The notes: generated by a model not told the origin, from the sequence alone. Positions 1 through 8,753 are shown, counted from the stretch's first letter. The stretch is DNA of 54,543 nucleotides from Nocardia carnea (GCF_029868855.1 NZ_JARWOV010000267.1:1-54543); one strand, 5' to 3'. Translations and numbers: made by a program.

Positions 1-272
1 CGCCCCCCGGCGCTGCGCTCCACCACAAAACTAAACACCTCGCCCCGGGCGCCGGCCGTTGGCTTCACTCCACTACACTCAATGCGCGCCGGGCGCGCGC
101 TTCGCCCGGCCCCCCCCCCACGCCGGCTGATCACGGCATCGAGTGGAACGGTGCGGTGAGCTGTGCGGACAGCGGTCCCGGTTCGTCCCGAGTGGCCGGC
201 CGGCGAGGCTCAACACCTGCCATACAGCGAGGAGAAACCCGCTGTTCGCTTACGGCCCTCAGCGGCGTCCGC
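1..272. other. Left-edge non-coding stretch
   Basis: No convincing gene is seen here. The first 140 bases are strongly biased, with C-rich blocks and a run of ten C at about 110-119, followed by ordinary GC-rich sequence up to the stop codon of the leftward MerR gene. Any open frames are shadows without family resemblance. Confidence 0.5.
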
Positions 273-995
273 TCACCTGGTCTCCGGGAGACCGAGCAGG
301 GCGCTCAGCGCGGCGGCGCCTTCCAACAGGGCAGCGGAACGCGAGTCGATCCGGGCATCGCGCGCCGTCAGCACCGCCGCGAGATCGTCCCAGTGGCGCC
401 GCCCGCGGAGCTCGGGGACCAGTTTCCGCAGAGGTTCGATTCCGTAGCCGGCCAGGCGGAGCTGGTGCACCAGCCGCGCGGCCCGTACGTCGTCGGGTGT
501 GTAGACGCGGGCTTCCCGGGTGCCGGAGCGGCGCGGCACCACCAAACCAGCGGCGTCCCAGTGCCGCAGCGTCGAAGGGCGCACCCCCAGCGCACGGGCG
601 AGTTCGGAAATACTCATGGCGTCGGCGGGGCGGATATCGGTGAGCGGTTCGTCCGCGATGGCCCGGGCCGCCGTACGCGCAGCGTCCAGGTCCCGGCGTT
701 CGCGGTCGAGCCGGGCGTGCGCGGTATCGAGCAGCGCGAACACCCGCGGGCGATCTCGGTTGTGCACCGCGCGCAGGATCGTTTTCGCCGTCGCAGGATC
801 GGTGCCGGCGGCCAGGGCGCGATACGCGTGGGCCGACCGGACATGGACATCGCTGTACACCCGGTACCCGGTGGCCGTCCGGGTCGCCGGGGGCAGCGCA
901 CCGTCACGCTCCAGGTTGCGCACCTGTTGAACGGAGTACCCGGTGCGGCGTGCGACCTCCGCGGTCCGCAAACCTACCGAGTTGCGAGTTTGCAC
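273..995 (-). CDS. MerR-family regulator with two HTH domains
   Basis: A 240-residue transcription regulator that appears to carry two MerR-type winged-helix domains. The first covers about residues 7-75 (TAEVARRTGYSVQQVRNLER, then GYRVYSD). The second covers about 127-195 (SISELARALGVRPSTLRHWD, then RVYTPDDV), with a helical stretch rich in Arg and Asp between them. Typical MerR proteins have one such domain and a C-terminal effector part, so the tandem layout is unusual; no cysteine cluster for metal sensing is visible. The start is taken as the GTG at 995 with AGGTGGT just upstream. The gene is divergent from the DUF6194 gene, with an inverted repeat between them that is a natural candidate operator for both. 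Family assignment is firm; ligand and target are unknown. Confidence 0.85.
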   Translation of the reverse strand: MQTRNSVGLRTAEVARRTGYSVQQVRNLERDGALPPATRTATGYRVYSDVHVRSAHAYRALAAGTDPATAKTILRAVHNRDRPRVFALLDTAHARLDRERRDLDAARTAARAIADEPLTDIRPADAMSISELARALGVRPSTLRHWDAAGLVVPRRSGTREARVYTPDDVRAARLVHQLRLAGYGIEPLRKLVPELRGRRHWDDLAAVLTARDARIDSRSAALLEGAAALSALLGLPETR

Positions 996-1030
996 GTCAC
1001 CACCTGTCGATATTCAGAGAAAGTCTCCAC

Positions 1031-1051
1031 AAGCACTTCAATGTAACGCTT
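1031..1051. promoter_or_regulatory. Candidate MerR operator (21-bp imperfect inverted repeat)
   Basis: AAGCACTTCA and TGTAACGCTT flank a single central A; the arms match at 7 of 10 positions. The dyad lies in the 62-base gap between the divergent MerR gene and the DUF6194 gene, 7 bases before the latter's ATG. Position and symmetry fit a MerR-type operator, but binding is inferred. Confidence 0.5.
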
Positions 1052-1057
1052 GAGCTC

Positions 1058-1519
1058 ATGACCATCGATGAAATCACCGGATACCTCACCGCGCTCGGCG
1101 GCGTCCTGACGCTACGGCCGGCCCCCGGTGACGGCTCCCCCGAACTCGCCTGGGGCGATACGTTCTTCTACTACGCACCGGACGGCGAGGTCCCGGCCCG
1201 GACTCAGCCGTTCGCCACCATCGTGACCAAGAACTATCCGGACGACGACCGATCGCGGCTCGACCGCCCGGGCAGCTTTCGCCTGAATATCGCCGCCGGC
1301 CCGGAAGCCTTTCGCGAGTGGACAGGCCACCACCCCCGGGACGCGAAATCCGTCGACGACGACCCGAGTGCGCGCGACACTGTGATCGCCCACCCCGTGT
1401 ACGGGAGTGCGGGCTGGCTGGCGATCGTCGAACCCGGCCCGCGCACCACACAGGCGGCCCGGGACCTGCTCCGGATCGCGTACGACCGTGCTCGCTCGCG
1501 CGCGGAGAAGAGCCGGTAG
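1058..1519 (+). CDS. DUF6194 family protein
   Basis: A 153-residue cytoplasmic protein without signal peptide or membrane segment. It matches the actinobacterial DUF6194 pattern: an opening MTIDEITGYLTALGG, then GDGSPELAWGDTFFYYAPDG, PFATIVTKNYPDD, and a closing region with HPVYGSAGW and a helical tail. The function of this family is unknown. An ATG at 1058 begins at the conserved N-terminus, so longer readings from upstream GTG codons are rejected. The gene is divergent from a two-headed MerR regulator and probably controlled by it, which would make it part of a small-molecule-responsive pair. The family call comes from memory of related sequences. Confidence 0.75.
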   Translation: MTIDEITGYLTALGGVLTLRPAPGDGSPELAWGDTFFYYAPDGEVPARTQPFATIVTKNYPDDDRSRLDRPGSFRLNIAAGPEAFREWTGHHPRDAKSVDDDPSARDTVIAHPVYGSAGWLAIVEPGPRTTQAARDLLRIAYDRARSRAEKSR

Positions 1520-1814
1520 GAACCCGCGGCGGGCCACTGGTCTCCGCGCCGGAATACCTTCGACCGGCGGCACATCCGGCCGCAGGGCAAACCCGTACCG
1601 CGGCCGGACGAGATGTTTCCCGGACCGAGGGCGGCCGGCGCATTCGCACCGGCCGCCGTCCGGGGCCGGCCGTGGCGCGGCAAACGACCGGAGCCGGGGC
1701 TGCCCCAAACCGTCGAAATCGCAGAGCCTGCACCGGAAATCCCACGAATCTCAGCCTGCGGCGGCCATGGGAAGGCCGCGAAACCGCCGACCCCCCAGGC
1801 GGAACCCGGCCGGT
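1520..1814. other. Convergent intergenic gap
   Basis: About 295 bases between the ends of the DUF6194 gene and the leftward SDR gene. GC-rich with several GCCGGCC-type repeats; no gene and no clear intrinsic terminator recognised. Confidence 0.4.
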
Positions 1815-2555
1815 TCACGCATTCACTCCACCGTCCACCGTGACGAAGGAACCGGTGATGCTGCGCCCGGCCGGACCGGCCAGGAACGCGACCGTGGCGG
1901 CGATATCTTCCGCGGCTCCGTACCGCCCGAGCGCGATGCGCCCGATTTGGTCCGCCGCATGCGCGCCGGTCGCCGGGTTCATATCGGTGTCGGTGGGGCC
2001 GGGTTGTACGAGGTTGACCGTGATACCGCGGGGGCCGAGTTCTCGGGCGAGGGCCTTCGTATAACCGTTCAGCGCCGACTTGCTCATGTTGTAGAGGCTC
2101 AACCCACCGAAAGGAGCGTGGTCGGTGAGATTGCTGCCGATGCTGATGATCCGCCCGTCCTCGCCCATATGGTCCAGTGCGGCCTGGCCGGCTACGAATG
2201 CGGCGCGTGCGTGCACGTTCAGGGCCCGGTCCACCTCCTCGAGCGTGAACTCGCGGTAGGGCTTGCTGGGGAAGATACCCGCGTTGTTGACGAGGATGTC
2301 CAGTCCACCCAGTTCGGCGGCGGCCCGATGGACCGCGGCGACCACGGCGGCGGCATCGGCGCTGTCGGCGGGAACTGCGATCGCACGCCGCCCCAGCGAT
2401 TCGATCTCCGCGACCACGGCCCCGGCCCGGTCCCGCGTATGCCGATAGGTAACCGCCACGTCCGCGCCCTCGGCCGCCAAGCGCCGCGCGATGGCGGCAC
2501 CGATTCCACGGCTACCTCCGGTCACCAGCGCTACCGAGCCAGTCAGATCCGGCAT
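1815..2555 (-). CDS. SDR family NAD(P)-dependent oxidoreductase
   Basis: A 246-residue classical short-chain dehydrogenase/reductase. The nucleotide-binding TGGSRGIG lies at residues 12-19, NNAG at 90-93, and the catalytic Tyr155/Lys159 in YNMSK with upstream Ser residues near 138-141. The C-terminal PGPTDTDMNP and SFVTVDGG are typical of FabG-like members. A basic residue after the first Gly motif (YRHTR) suggests NADPH preference. The ATG at 2555 is chosen because AGGAGACGAA precedes it and because it begins at the family's usual N-terminus; an in-frame extension to 2621 would run through the promoter region. The gene is divergent from a TetR regulator, which probably represses it. The substrate cannot be inferred. 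Confidence 0.9.
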   Translation of the reverse strand: MPDLTGSVALVTGGSRGIGAAIARRLAAEGADVAVTYRHTRDRAGAVVAEIESLGRRAIAVPADSADAAAVVAAVHRAAAELGGLDILVNNAGIFPSKPYREFTLEEVDRALNVHARAAFVAGQAALDHMGEDGRIISIGSNLTDHAPFGGLSLYNMSKSALNGYTKALARELGPRGITVNLVQPGPTDTDMNPATGAHAADQIGRIALGRYGAAEDIAATVAFLAGPAGRSITGSFVTVDGGVNA

Positions 2556-2570
2556 TTCGTCTCCTATTTT

Positions 2571-2586
2571 TGTGTTGATCGATACA
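2571..2586. promoter_or_regulatory. Candidate TetR operator between SDR and tetR
   Basis: TGTGTTGATCGATACA is an imperfect dyad around GATC (6 of 8 paired positions). The element CGATACATAAA that follows on from it recurs as CGATACAGAAA at about 2639-2649, just before the TetR gene. This AT-rich segment contrasts with the GC-rich surroundings, as expected for a shared divergent control region. Binding is inferred. Confidence 0.45.
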
Positions 2587-2657
2587 TAAATAGGAAAGCC
2601 GACGGTGACACCCTTCGTCAAGAGGTATATTTAACGACCGATACAGAAAGGACGGAC

Positions 2658-3254
2658 ATGGCCGACCGCGGACGCCCACGGGCCTTCGACCGCGACCTCG
2701 CGTTGCGCCGCGCCATGGAGGTCTTCTGGGAGCACGGATACGAAGGCACGTCCATCACCGATCTCACCGCCGCCATGGGGATAAACTCCCCCAGCCTGTA
2801 CGCGGCATTCGGCGGCAAAGAAGCGCTCTTCCGGGAGGCGGTCGAACTCTACGGACGCCTCGAGGGCAGCTACACCGGCCGCGCGCTGAGCGACCAACCC
2901 ACGGCCCGCACCGCGATCGAAACGATGCTGCGCGACAACATCCGCGCGTACACCGCCGCGGACCAGCCACACGGTTGCATGGTCGTCCTCGCCGGGTCGA
3001 CGTACACAATGCGCACGGAGAGCGTCCGCGACCTCCTCGCGGACAAACGCCGCGAAACCCACACCCGGGTGCACGCCCGGCTCGACCGCGGCGTCGCCGA
3101 GGGTGACCTGCCGGCCGACACCGATACCGCGGAACTCGCCGAGTTCTACACGACGATCCTCTACGGACTGTCCATCCGCGCCCGCGACGGCGCCGGCCAC
3201 GACGAACTCACCCGGGCCGTCGACCGCGCCATGACCGCGTGGCCGACCCACTGA
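2658..3254 (+). CDS. TetR/AcrR family transcriptional regulator
   Basis: A 198-residue TetR-type repressor. The N-terminal DNA-binding domain is clear: RGRPRAFDRDLALRRAMEVF, then GYEGTSITDLTAAMGINSPS and LYAAFGGKEALF (about residues 4-55). The remainder is the helical ligand-binding part, in which HGCMVVLAGS near the middle resembles the subgroup that often controls oxidoreductases acting on reactive electrophiles. The ATG at 2658 follows AAAGGACGG. Divergent orientation with the SDR gene and the AT-rich dyad between them suggest autoregulation and repression of the SDR. The inducer is unknown. Confidence 0.88.
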   Translation: MADRGRPRAFDRDLALRRAMEVFWEHGYEGTSITDLTAAMGINSPSLYAAFGGKEALFREAVELYGRLEGSYTGRALSDQPTARTAIETMLRDNIRAYTAADQPHGCMVVLAGSTYTMRTESVRDLLADKRRETHTRVHARLDRGVAEGDLPADTDTAELAEFYTTILYGLSIRARDGAGHDELTRAVDRAMTAWPTH

Positions 3255-3278
3255 CCGGCGGGATACGGCACCAGCGGG

Positions 3279-5021
3279 TCACATACGACGTAGGGCGGAA
3301 ATACGTTCGCTCAATTGGTCCGCTGTAGCGAGGGCCGTGGGCGGGCCGCCGCACTGGCGGCGCAGTTCGCCGTGGATGACCCCGTGTGGTTTACCCGTGC
3401 GGTGGTGGTGCATGGCGACCAGGCTGTTCAGCTCGCGGCGGAGTTCCCCCAGTTTGTCGGCGGTCGCCACTCGCTCGGCGGCGTTGCCGGCGGGGACGGA
3501 GGACGGTGCGGTGGGCGCCGGTTCGGGCTTGGAGCGTTCGGCGACCTGGCGCGCCTGGCGTTCCCGCAGGAGAGCTCGCATCTGCTCGGCATCGAGCAGG
3601 CCCGGAATGCCCAGATAATCCGCTTCCTCGGCGCTACCGGAGAACGTTGCGGTACCGAACGAGGACCCGTCGTAGATCACCTGGTCGAGTTCGGCGTCGG
3701 CAGCCAGCGGTACGAACCGTTTCTCTTCCTCACCCGGTTCGTCCCGCTGTTTGTTCGCCTCGGTCAGCAGCTCGTCGTCGAGACCGTCCTTCTCGCGGTG
3801 CGGTTTACCGATCACATGGTCGCGCTGCAGTTCGAGCTGCGCGGCCAGGTCGAGCAGAACAGGGACCGAGGGCAGGAACACACTGGCCGTCTCGCCCCGC
3901 CGCCGGGCACGCACGAAGCGGCCGATGGCCTGTGCGAAGTACAGCGGGGTGGAGGCGCTGGTGGCATAAACCCCGACCGCCAGCCGCGGAACGTCCACAC
4001 CTTCGGACACCATGCGCACCGCGACCATCCACGGCTGGTTGCCGGCGGCGAATTCACCGATCCGGGCCGAGGACGTCGGATCGTCGGACAGCACCAGCAC
4101 GGGCTTGTTTCCCGTGAGATGTTCCAGGAGTTCGGCATACAACCGGGCGCGTTCCTGGTCGGAGGCGATCACCAGCCCGCCGGCGTCGGACATACCGCCT
4201 TCGCGAAGCTGCGCGAGCCGCATATCCGCGGCGCGCAGTACGGCGTAGATCCAGTCGCCCGCGGGGTCGAGCGCGGTACGCCAGGCCCGGGCGGTCTGCT
4301 CGGCGTTCAGTGGTTCACCGAGCCGGGCCGTGTACTCCTCACCCGCACTGTCCCGCCAGTGCGCCTCACCCGAATACGCGAGGAAGACGACCGGGCGCAC
4401 GACACCGTCGGCCAGCGCCTCGGCATAGCCGTAGGAATGATCCGCCCGCGACCGCGGCAGCCCGGCCTCGTCGGGTTCGTAGGTGACGAACGGGATCTGG
4501 CTGTCGTCGCTGCGGAACGGGGTACCGGTGAGTGCCAGCCGCCGAGTGGCGTCGCCGAATGCCTCGGCCACCGCGTCACCCCAGCTCTTGGCGTCACCGG
4601 CGTGATGGATCTCGTCCAGGATCACCAGAGTGCGACGGTTCTCCGTCCGCACCCGATGCTTGAACGGATGCGCCGCCACCTGGGCGTAGGTGACGACCAC
4701 GCCGTGATAGTCACCCGAAGTGCCACCGGTCGTATTGGAGAAGTTCGAATCCAGCGCGATGCCCGACCGCGCCGCCGAGGCAGCCCACTGGTGTTTCAGA
4801 TGCTCGGTGGGCGCGACCACGGTGATCTGATCCACCGTTCGATCGGCCAGCAGTTCGGCGGCCACCCGCAGCGCGAACGTGGTCTTACCGGCGCCCGGGG
4901 TGGCGACGGCAAGGAAATCACGGGGTTTGGTGGCCAGATAACGGGTCAGGGCGCGCCGCTGCCAGGCGCGCAGGGATGCGCCCGGAACTTCCGTCGCCGT
5001 GGCGCCGCTCGCATCGGTCAC
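3279..5021 (-). CDS. DEAD/DEAH-box (SF2, SSL2-like) helicase
   Basis: About 580 residues. Walker A is TPGAGKTT near residues 41-48, motif II is DEIH at about 136-139 (ILDEIHHAG), motif III is LTGTPFR and motif VI is QAIGRFVRAR. The layout, with an N-terminal Q-rich entry (LRAWQRRAL) and a compact C-terminal helicase lobe, fits the COG1061-type helicases related to restriction/repair translocases. The C-terminal 120 residues are a variable helical tail ending in SERISALRRM. The start is uncertain: GTG at 5021 gives the family-like N-terminus, while GTG at 5033 is also possible; upstream extension to 5258 is rejected because it has no family similarity. It is divergent from the YihY gene. The nucleic-acid substrate is unknown. 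Confidence 0.88.
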   Translation of the reverse strand: MTDASGATATEVPGASLRAWQRRALTRYLATKPRDFLAVATPGAGKTTFALRVAAELLADRTVDQITVVAPTEHLKHQWAASAARSGIALDSNFSNTTGGTSGDYHGVVVTYAQVAAHPFKHRVRTENRRTLVILDEIHHAGDAKSWGDAVAEAFGDATRRLALTGTPFRSDDSQIPFVTYEPDEAGLPRSRADHSYGYAEALADGVVRPVVFLAYSGEAHWRDSAGEEYTARLGEPLNAEQTARAWRTALDPAGDWIYAVLRAADMRLAQLREGGMSDAGGLVIASDQERARLYAELLEHLTGNKPVLVLSDDPTSSARIGEFAAGNQPWMVAVRMVSEGVDVPRLAVGVYATSASTPLYFAQAIGRFVRARRRGETASVFLPSVPVLLDLAAQLELQRDHVIGKPHREKDGLDDELLTEANKQRDEPGEEEKRFVPLAADAELDQVIYDGSSFGTATFSGSAEEADYLGIPGLLDAEQMRALLRERQARQVAERSKPEPAPTAPSSVPAGNAAERVATADKLGELRRELNSLVAMHHHRTGKPHGVIHGELRRQCGGPPTALATADQLSERISALRRM

Positions 5022-5198
5022 GGAGACAAACACTAGCGGCCGCCGCCACGATGGTGCCAAACCGGCGCGGCCGCCGCGACCGGTGTCACATACGTCGGTG
5101 ACGCCGCGCCGGGTAACCGGTGATTCACCTGCCGACCGCCGACACGTCCGCCGTGCGCCACACCACGGGGTGTACGGGTAGGAGATGCTGGACTGATC

Positions 5199-6284
5199 AT
5201 GCACAGCTACGGAAACGAACCCGGGAGCCCGCGCCGGGATACCTCGTGGCTGCGGCATGCCCTGGTCCAGACCCGGCGGCTGGTCGTCCGGGTCGCGGTG
5301 AAGTCCTGGAACGATTCGATCTTCGCCAAATCCGCCGCCGCGGCGTTCTGGCAGACGTTGTCGCTGGTACCGCTGCTGTTCGGATTATTGGGCGGTCTGG
5401 GGTACGTCAGTGGCCTGTTCGGGCCCGACACCGTCGAGATCGTCGAATCGAAAATTCTGACCTTCAGCCGTGATCTCTTCAACCCCAGCGTTGTCACCGA
5501 TCTCATCGAACCGACCGTCCGCGATGTCCTCGGCCAGGGCCGCGCGGCCTTCGTTTCGGTGGGCTTCGTGCTTTCGCTCTGGGCGGGCTCGTCGGCCATG
5601 GCGACCTTTGTCGACGCAATCGTCGAAGCACACGGCCAGCAGGACGCGCGCCACCCGGTCTGGCAGCGGATCTTCGCTCTGCTGCTGTACGTGCAGTTCC
5701 TGGTCGCGGCGGTGTTCATCCTGCCGCTCATCGCGCTGGGACCGGTACTGATCGGCCGGATCCTGCCCGATGCGTGGCGCGAACCCGGGCTGCGGCTGAT
5801 CGATTCCTTCTACTACCCCGCGGTGGGATTACTGCTCATCGTCGGCCTGGCCACGCTCTACAAATTCGCCCTGCACAGTTCACTGCCGTACCACCGGCTG
5901 TTCTGGGGCGCGCTGCTCGCGGGAGTGTTCTTCATGGCGGCCAGCGATGTGCTGCGCCGATACCTGGCGCTGGTCACCCGCACCGGAGTCACCTACGGCG
6001 CACTGGCCACCCCGATCGCGTTCCTGCTGTTCACGTTCTTCCTCGGTTTCGCGGTGATCCTCGGCGCCGAGTTCAATGCCGCCGTACAAGAGTTCTGGCC
6101 GGCGCGGGCAACCCGGATCGAACAGTTCAGGGCCTGGCTGGCCAAACGCCGCGATACACCACCGGGCGAGGACCGGGAGCCGCCCGAACCGGGTGCGCAC
6201 CGGATCCCGCCGCATCGCCGCGGGCACGCCGGCGCACGGGACAGCGGCACCGGTGGCACACCGGCGTCGTCGACCCTGCGCTGA
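5199..6284 (+). CDS. YihY/virulence factor BrkB family membrane protein
   Basis: A 361-residue integral membrane protein with about six hydrophobic segments. The family hallmarks are the SAAAAFWQTLSLVPLLFGLL first helix, WAGSSAMATFVDAI, the FYYPAVGLLLIVGLATLYKF region, and GVTYGALATPIAFLLFTFFL followed by ILGAEFNAA. The C-terminal 60 residues are hydrophilic and proline/arginine rich, presumably cytoplasmic. Members were once called RNase BN in error; their real role is unsettled, with transport or envelope functions proposed. It corresponds in position to Rv2707 of M. tuberculosis, next to DUF3039 and DUF3099 genes. The gene ends 8 bases before the end of the convergent DUF3039 gene. Confidence 0.9.
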   Translation: MHSYGNEPGSPRRDTSWLRHALVQTRRLVVRVAVKSWNDSIFAKSAAAAFWQTLSLVPLLFGLLGGLGYVSGLFGPDTVEIVESKILTFSRDLFNPSVVTDLIEPTVRDVLGQGRAAFVSVGFVLSLWAGSSAMATFVDAIVEAHGQQDARHPVWQRIFALLLYVQFLVAAVFILPLIALGPVLIGRILPDAWREPGLRLIDSFYYPAVGLLLIVGLATLYKFALHSSLPYHRLFWGALLAGVFFMAASDVLRRYLALVTRTGVTYGALATPIAFLLFTFFLGFAVILGAEFNAAVQEFWPARATRIEQFRAWLAKRRDTPPGEDREPPEPGAHRIPPHRRGHAGARDSGTGGTPASSTLR

Positions 6285-6292
6285 AAGAGCGC

Positions 6293-6529
6293 TCAGTCGC
6301 CCTTACGCAGCTGCTCGTAGACCTTCTTGCACTCCGGGCACACGGGCGAGCCGGGCTTCGGCGAGCGCGTCACCGGGAACACTTCACCGCACAGCGCCAC
6401 CACCATCGTGCCCATCACGGCACTCTCGGCGATCCGGTCCTTCTTCACATAGTGGAAGAACTTCGGGGTGTCGTCACCGGTGGTTTCGTCGGTGGTCGTA
6501 TCGGGGCGAACCAGAGTATCGGTACTCAC
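6293..6529 (-). CDS. DUF3039 domain protein (small zinc-ribbon-like)
   Basis: A 78-residue soluble protein. The conserved core runs from DTPKFFHYVKKDRIAESAVM through VALCGEVFPVTRSPKPG to CPECKKVYEQLRKG. The lone Cys plus the later CPEC pair and the His of FHYV suggest a metal-binding site, though this is inferred. It corresponds to Rv2708c of M. tuberculosis and is almost always found beside the sigB region in these bacteria; its function is unknown. The GTG at 6529 is preferred (GGAG three bases upstream) over the ATG at 6538, which would add three residues. Confidence 0.85.
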   Translation of the reverse strand: MSTDTLVRPDTTTDETTGDDTPKFFHYVKKDRIAESAVMGTMVVALCGEVFPVTRSPKPGSPVCPECKKVYEQLRKGD

Positions 6530-6624
6530 GCACTCCATGATGCCGTACCGCACCGCCGTCCTCACGCACCGCCGGGTACCCACCGGGGTTACGCCCACGC
6601 CGCGGTAGTGCAAGACTCGAAGGT

Positions 6625-7065
6625 ATGCAGCAGCACGGCGAAGACTCCGGGCGCGGCCCGGAGCACATCGACGCCGGTGCGAGCGGTCTCGGTGAAGACA
6701 TCGGCGCACCGCGGCCGGCCCGTCCCCCCCGTTCGTCCGGATACTTTCCCGGTGACGACGCGAAACACGCGGCACTGATCACCGAGGCGGCACCTTCCTT
6801 CCAGGACCAGCATCGCGCCCGGGTACGCCGCTACACGATCATCATGGCGTTCCGGATTCCCGCGCTGATCCTGGCCGGTATCTCCTACTCCGTCTTCGGG
6901 AACGCCCTGATCGCGATTCTGATCATGGCGGCATCTGTACCTCTGCCATGGGTCGCGGTACTCATCGCCAACGATCGCCCACCCCGGGACAAGAACGAAC
7001 CCAGCCGCTGGGACCGCCCGCGCACCGCGCTCGAAGAACGCCGCCACGACGCGATCGACGGATAA
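6625..7065 (+). CDS. DUF3099 domain membrane protein
   Basis: A 146-residue protein. The first 60 residues are disordered and Gly/Pro/Arg rich. A conserved region then begins at AALITEAAPSFQDQHRARVR, followed by two transmembrane helices at about 73-90 and 93-115 and a hydrophilic tail with DRPPRDKNEPSRW. This matches the DUF3099 family, with Rv2709 as the M. tuberculosis counterpart. Function is unknown. It is divergent from the DUF3039 gene and precedes the methyltransferase gene by 54 bases. Confidence 0.85.
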   Translation: MQQHGEDSGRGPEHIDAGASGLGEDIGAPRPARPPRSSGYFPGDDAKHAALITEAAPSFQDQHRARVRRYTIIMAFRIPALILAGISYSVFGNALIAILIMAASVPLPWVAVLIANDRPPRDKNEPSRWDRPRTALEERRHDAIDG

Positions 7066-7119
7066 CAGCTATCGGCGCCGGGCGCCGGTGGCACCGCACG
7101 CGAGTGGCAGAGTACGCCT

Positions 7120-8637
7120 GTGCCCATACACGGATCGACCGCCGCCTCGCCCCTCACCGCACTGTGCCCGGACCTGCGCGCGGCCCTGACTCGCGTGGGC
7201 TACGAGGCCGACACGCTCCTGGAGGTTCTGGGCCCCGAGGTGCACAGCGCCCTGGGACGTGGTGAACCGGTCCCCGTGCGGCGCGCCGCCCGTACCGCGG
7301 GCGAATTGGGCACGCTGGTGCGGCTGCTGCTCCTCGGCGATGCGGTCCCCGAGGGGGAGGTTGCGGCGGCACTGGCACCGGTCGCGGTGGCCGACGCCGT
7401 CGCGGCCGGACTCCTGTCCACCGAGGGCGACCTCGTGCGCGCGGCCCTCGACCTGCGCCCGATCGATACCGGCGCGGGTAATCGCTGGGTGCTGTCCGAT
7501 CTCGACGATTCGATGCACCGCCGGACACTGACCGAGGACCATGTACTCGGTGTCGGCCATGCATCGCTGTCGTTGTTGCGGGCGACCCCGGCGGCCCCTG
7601 TCGGTTCGGTGCTGGATCTCGGCACCGGCTGCGGTGTCCAGGCAGTGCATGCCGCCGGCTACGCCCGTTCCGTGACCGCCACCGATATCAATACGCGCGC
7701 CCTGCGGCTGGCCGAGGCCACCGCCGCACTGAACGAGCTCGATATCGAACTGCTCCCCGGATCGTGGTTCGAGCCGGTCGCCGGACGCCGATTCGATCAG
7801 GTGGTCGCCAATCCACCGTTCGTCGTCGGTCCCGCCCGGGTCGAGCACACCTACCGGGATTCCGGGCTCGCCCTCGACGGGGCGAGCGAACTGGTGATCT
7901 CCCGCCTTCCGGATCTGCTCGCGCCCGGCGGGACGGCGGCTGTACTGGCTGCCTGGGTCCACACCGAGGACGAGGACTGGCGGCAGCGCGTTTCGGGTTG
8001 GTTGCCCGCATACGGCATCGACGCATGGGTCGTACAGCGCGATATCGCCGATCCGGCGCTGTACGTCGGCACCTGGCTGCGCGACGCCGGTCTGGACCCG
8101 CGCAGCCCGGCGGCCCAGGAGCGGGCCGAGGAGTGGCTGGCCGCCCTGGAGAGAGCGGAGGTCACCGGAATCGGCTTCGGGTTCGTCTACCTGCGTGCCT
8201 TCGACGGCCCCACCGAGGTCCTGGCCGAGGACCTGACCCACGGCTTCGAGGACCCGCTCGGCGCGGAGGCGCTCGCCCATTTCGAACGGTCGGCCTGGTT
8301 GCGGGCGGTGGCCGCCGACCCGGCGACCGCCTGGAACTGCCGCTACCGGGTCGATCCGGCCACCGCGCTGGAACGGGTCTACCTGCCCGGCGAGGACGGC
8401 TGGAATCAGCGGGTGGCACGCCTGCACCGCGGAGACGGGCCCCGCTGGCAGCACGAGGTCGACGAGACCACCGTCTCCCTGCTGGCGGGAATGCGATCCG
8501 ACGGCCTGCCGTTGTATGAACTGATCGAACTGCTGGCACTGTCCCAGGGATCCGACGAGGTGGACCCGGAATTCGCCACGGCGGCGCTGGGGGTGGTCAC
8601 CGGCTTGGTGCGGCACGGACTGGTGCACCCGGTCTAG
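7120..8637 (+). CDS. SAM-dependent methyltransferase (NPPF-type)
   Basis: A 505-residue protein in three parts. An N-terminal 150-residue helical domain may recognise substrate. The Rossmann methyltransferase core has motif I VLDLGTGCG at 164-172 and motif IV NPPF at 231-234. A C-terminal helical region follows. The NPPF signature is typical of enzymes that methylate amide or exocyclic nitrogen in proteins, rRNA or DNA (the PrmC/RsmC-like group), so the target is probably the translation machinery, but this is inference. GTG at 7120 is taken as start; no strong ribosome site precedes it. It reads toward sigB but is separated from it by about 176 bases containing a hairpin and an ECF-like promoter. 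Confidence 0.85.
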   Translation: MPIHGSTAASPLTALCPDLRAALTRVGYEADTLLEVLGPEVHSALGRGEPVPVRRAARTAGELGTLVRLLLLGDAVPEGEVAAALAPVAVADAVAAGLLSTEGDLVRAALDLRPIDTGAGNRWVLSDLDDSMHRRTLTEDHVLGVGHASLSLLRATPAAPVGSVLDLGTGCGVQAVHAAGYARSVTATDINTRALRLAEATAALNELDIELLPGSWFEPVAGRRFDQVVANPPFVVGPARVEHTYRDSGLALDGASELVISRLPDLLAPGGTAAVLAAWVHTEDEDWRQRVSGWLPAYGIDAWVVQRDIADPALYVGTWLRDAGLDPRSPAAQERAEEWLAALERAEVTGIGFGFVYLRAFDGPTEVLAEDLTHGFEDPLGAEALAHFERSAWLRAVAADPATAWNCRYRVDPATALERVYLPGEDGWNQRVARLHRGDGPRWQHEVDETTVSLLAGMRSDGLPLYELIELLALSQGSDEVDPEFATAALGVVTGLVRHGLVHPV

Positions 8638-8715
8638 ACGTTCACCTCCGCGGTGGCTGTTCTTCGCGTCCCGGCCCGTTCCGTTCTCAGGAACTTCTCA
8701 GAACGTAACCCTGAA

Positions 8716-8737
8716 AACCGCAGTTCAGAGCGGTTTA
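8716..8737. terminator. Hairpin between methyltransferase and sigB
   Basis: AAACCGC (8716-8722) pairs perfectly with GCGGTTT (8731-8737) across an 8-base loop. It lies between the methyltransferase stop and the sigB promoter and could end the upstream transcript or act as a regulator site. A second dyad, GTTCT...AGAAC, lies just upstream at about 8683-8704. Confidence 0.4.
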
Positions 8738-8753
8738 TCCGCGCCCGGCGAGG

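Noticed and set aside
7069..8628. 519-residue minus-strand open frame opposite the methyltransferase
   Set aside because: Shadow frame without motifs; the plus strand has motif I and NPPF.
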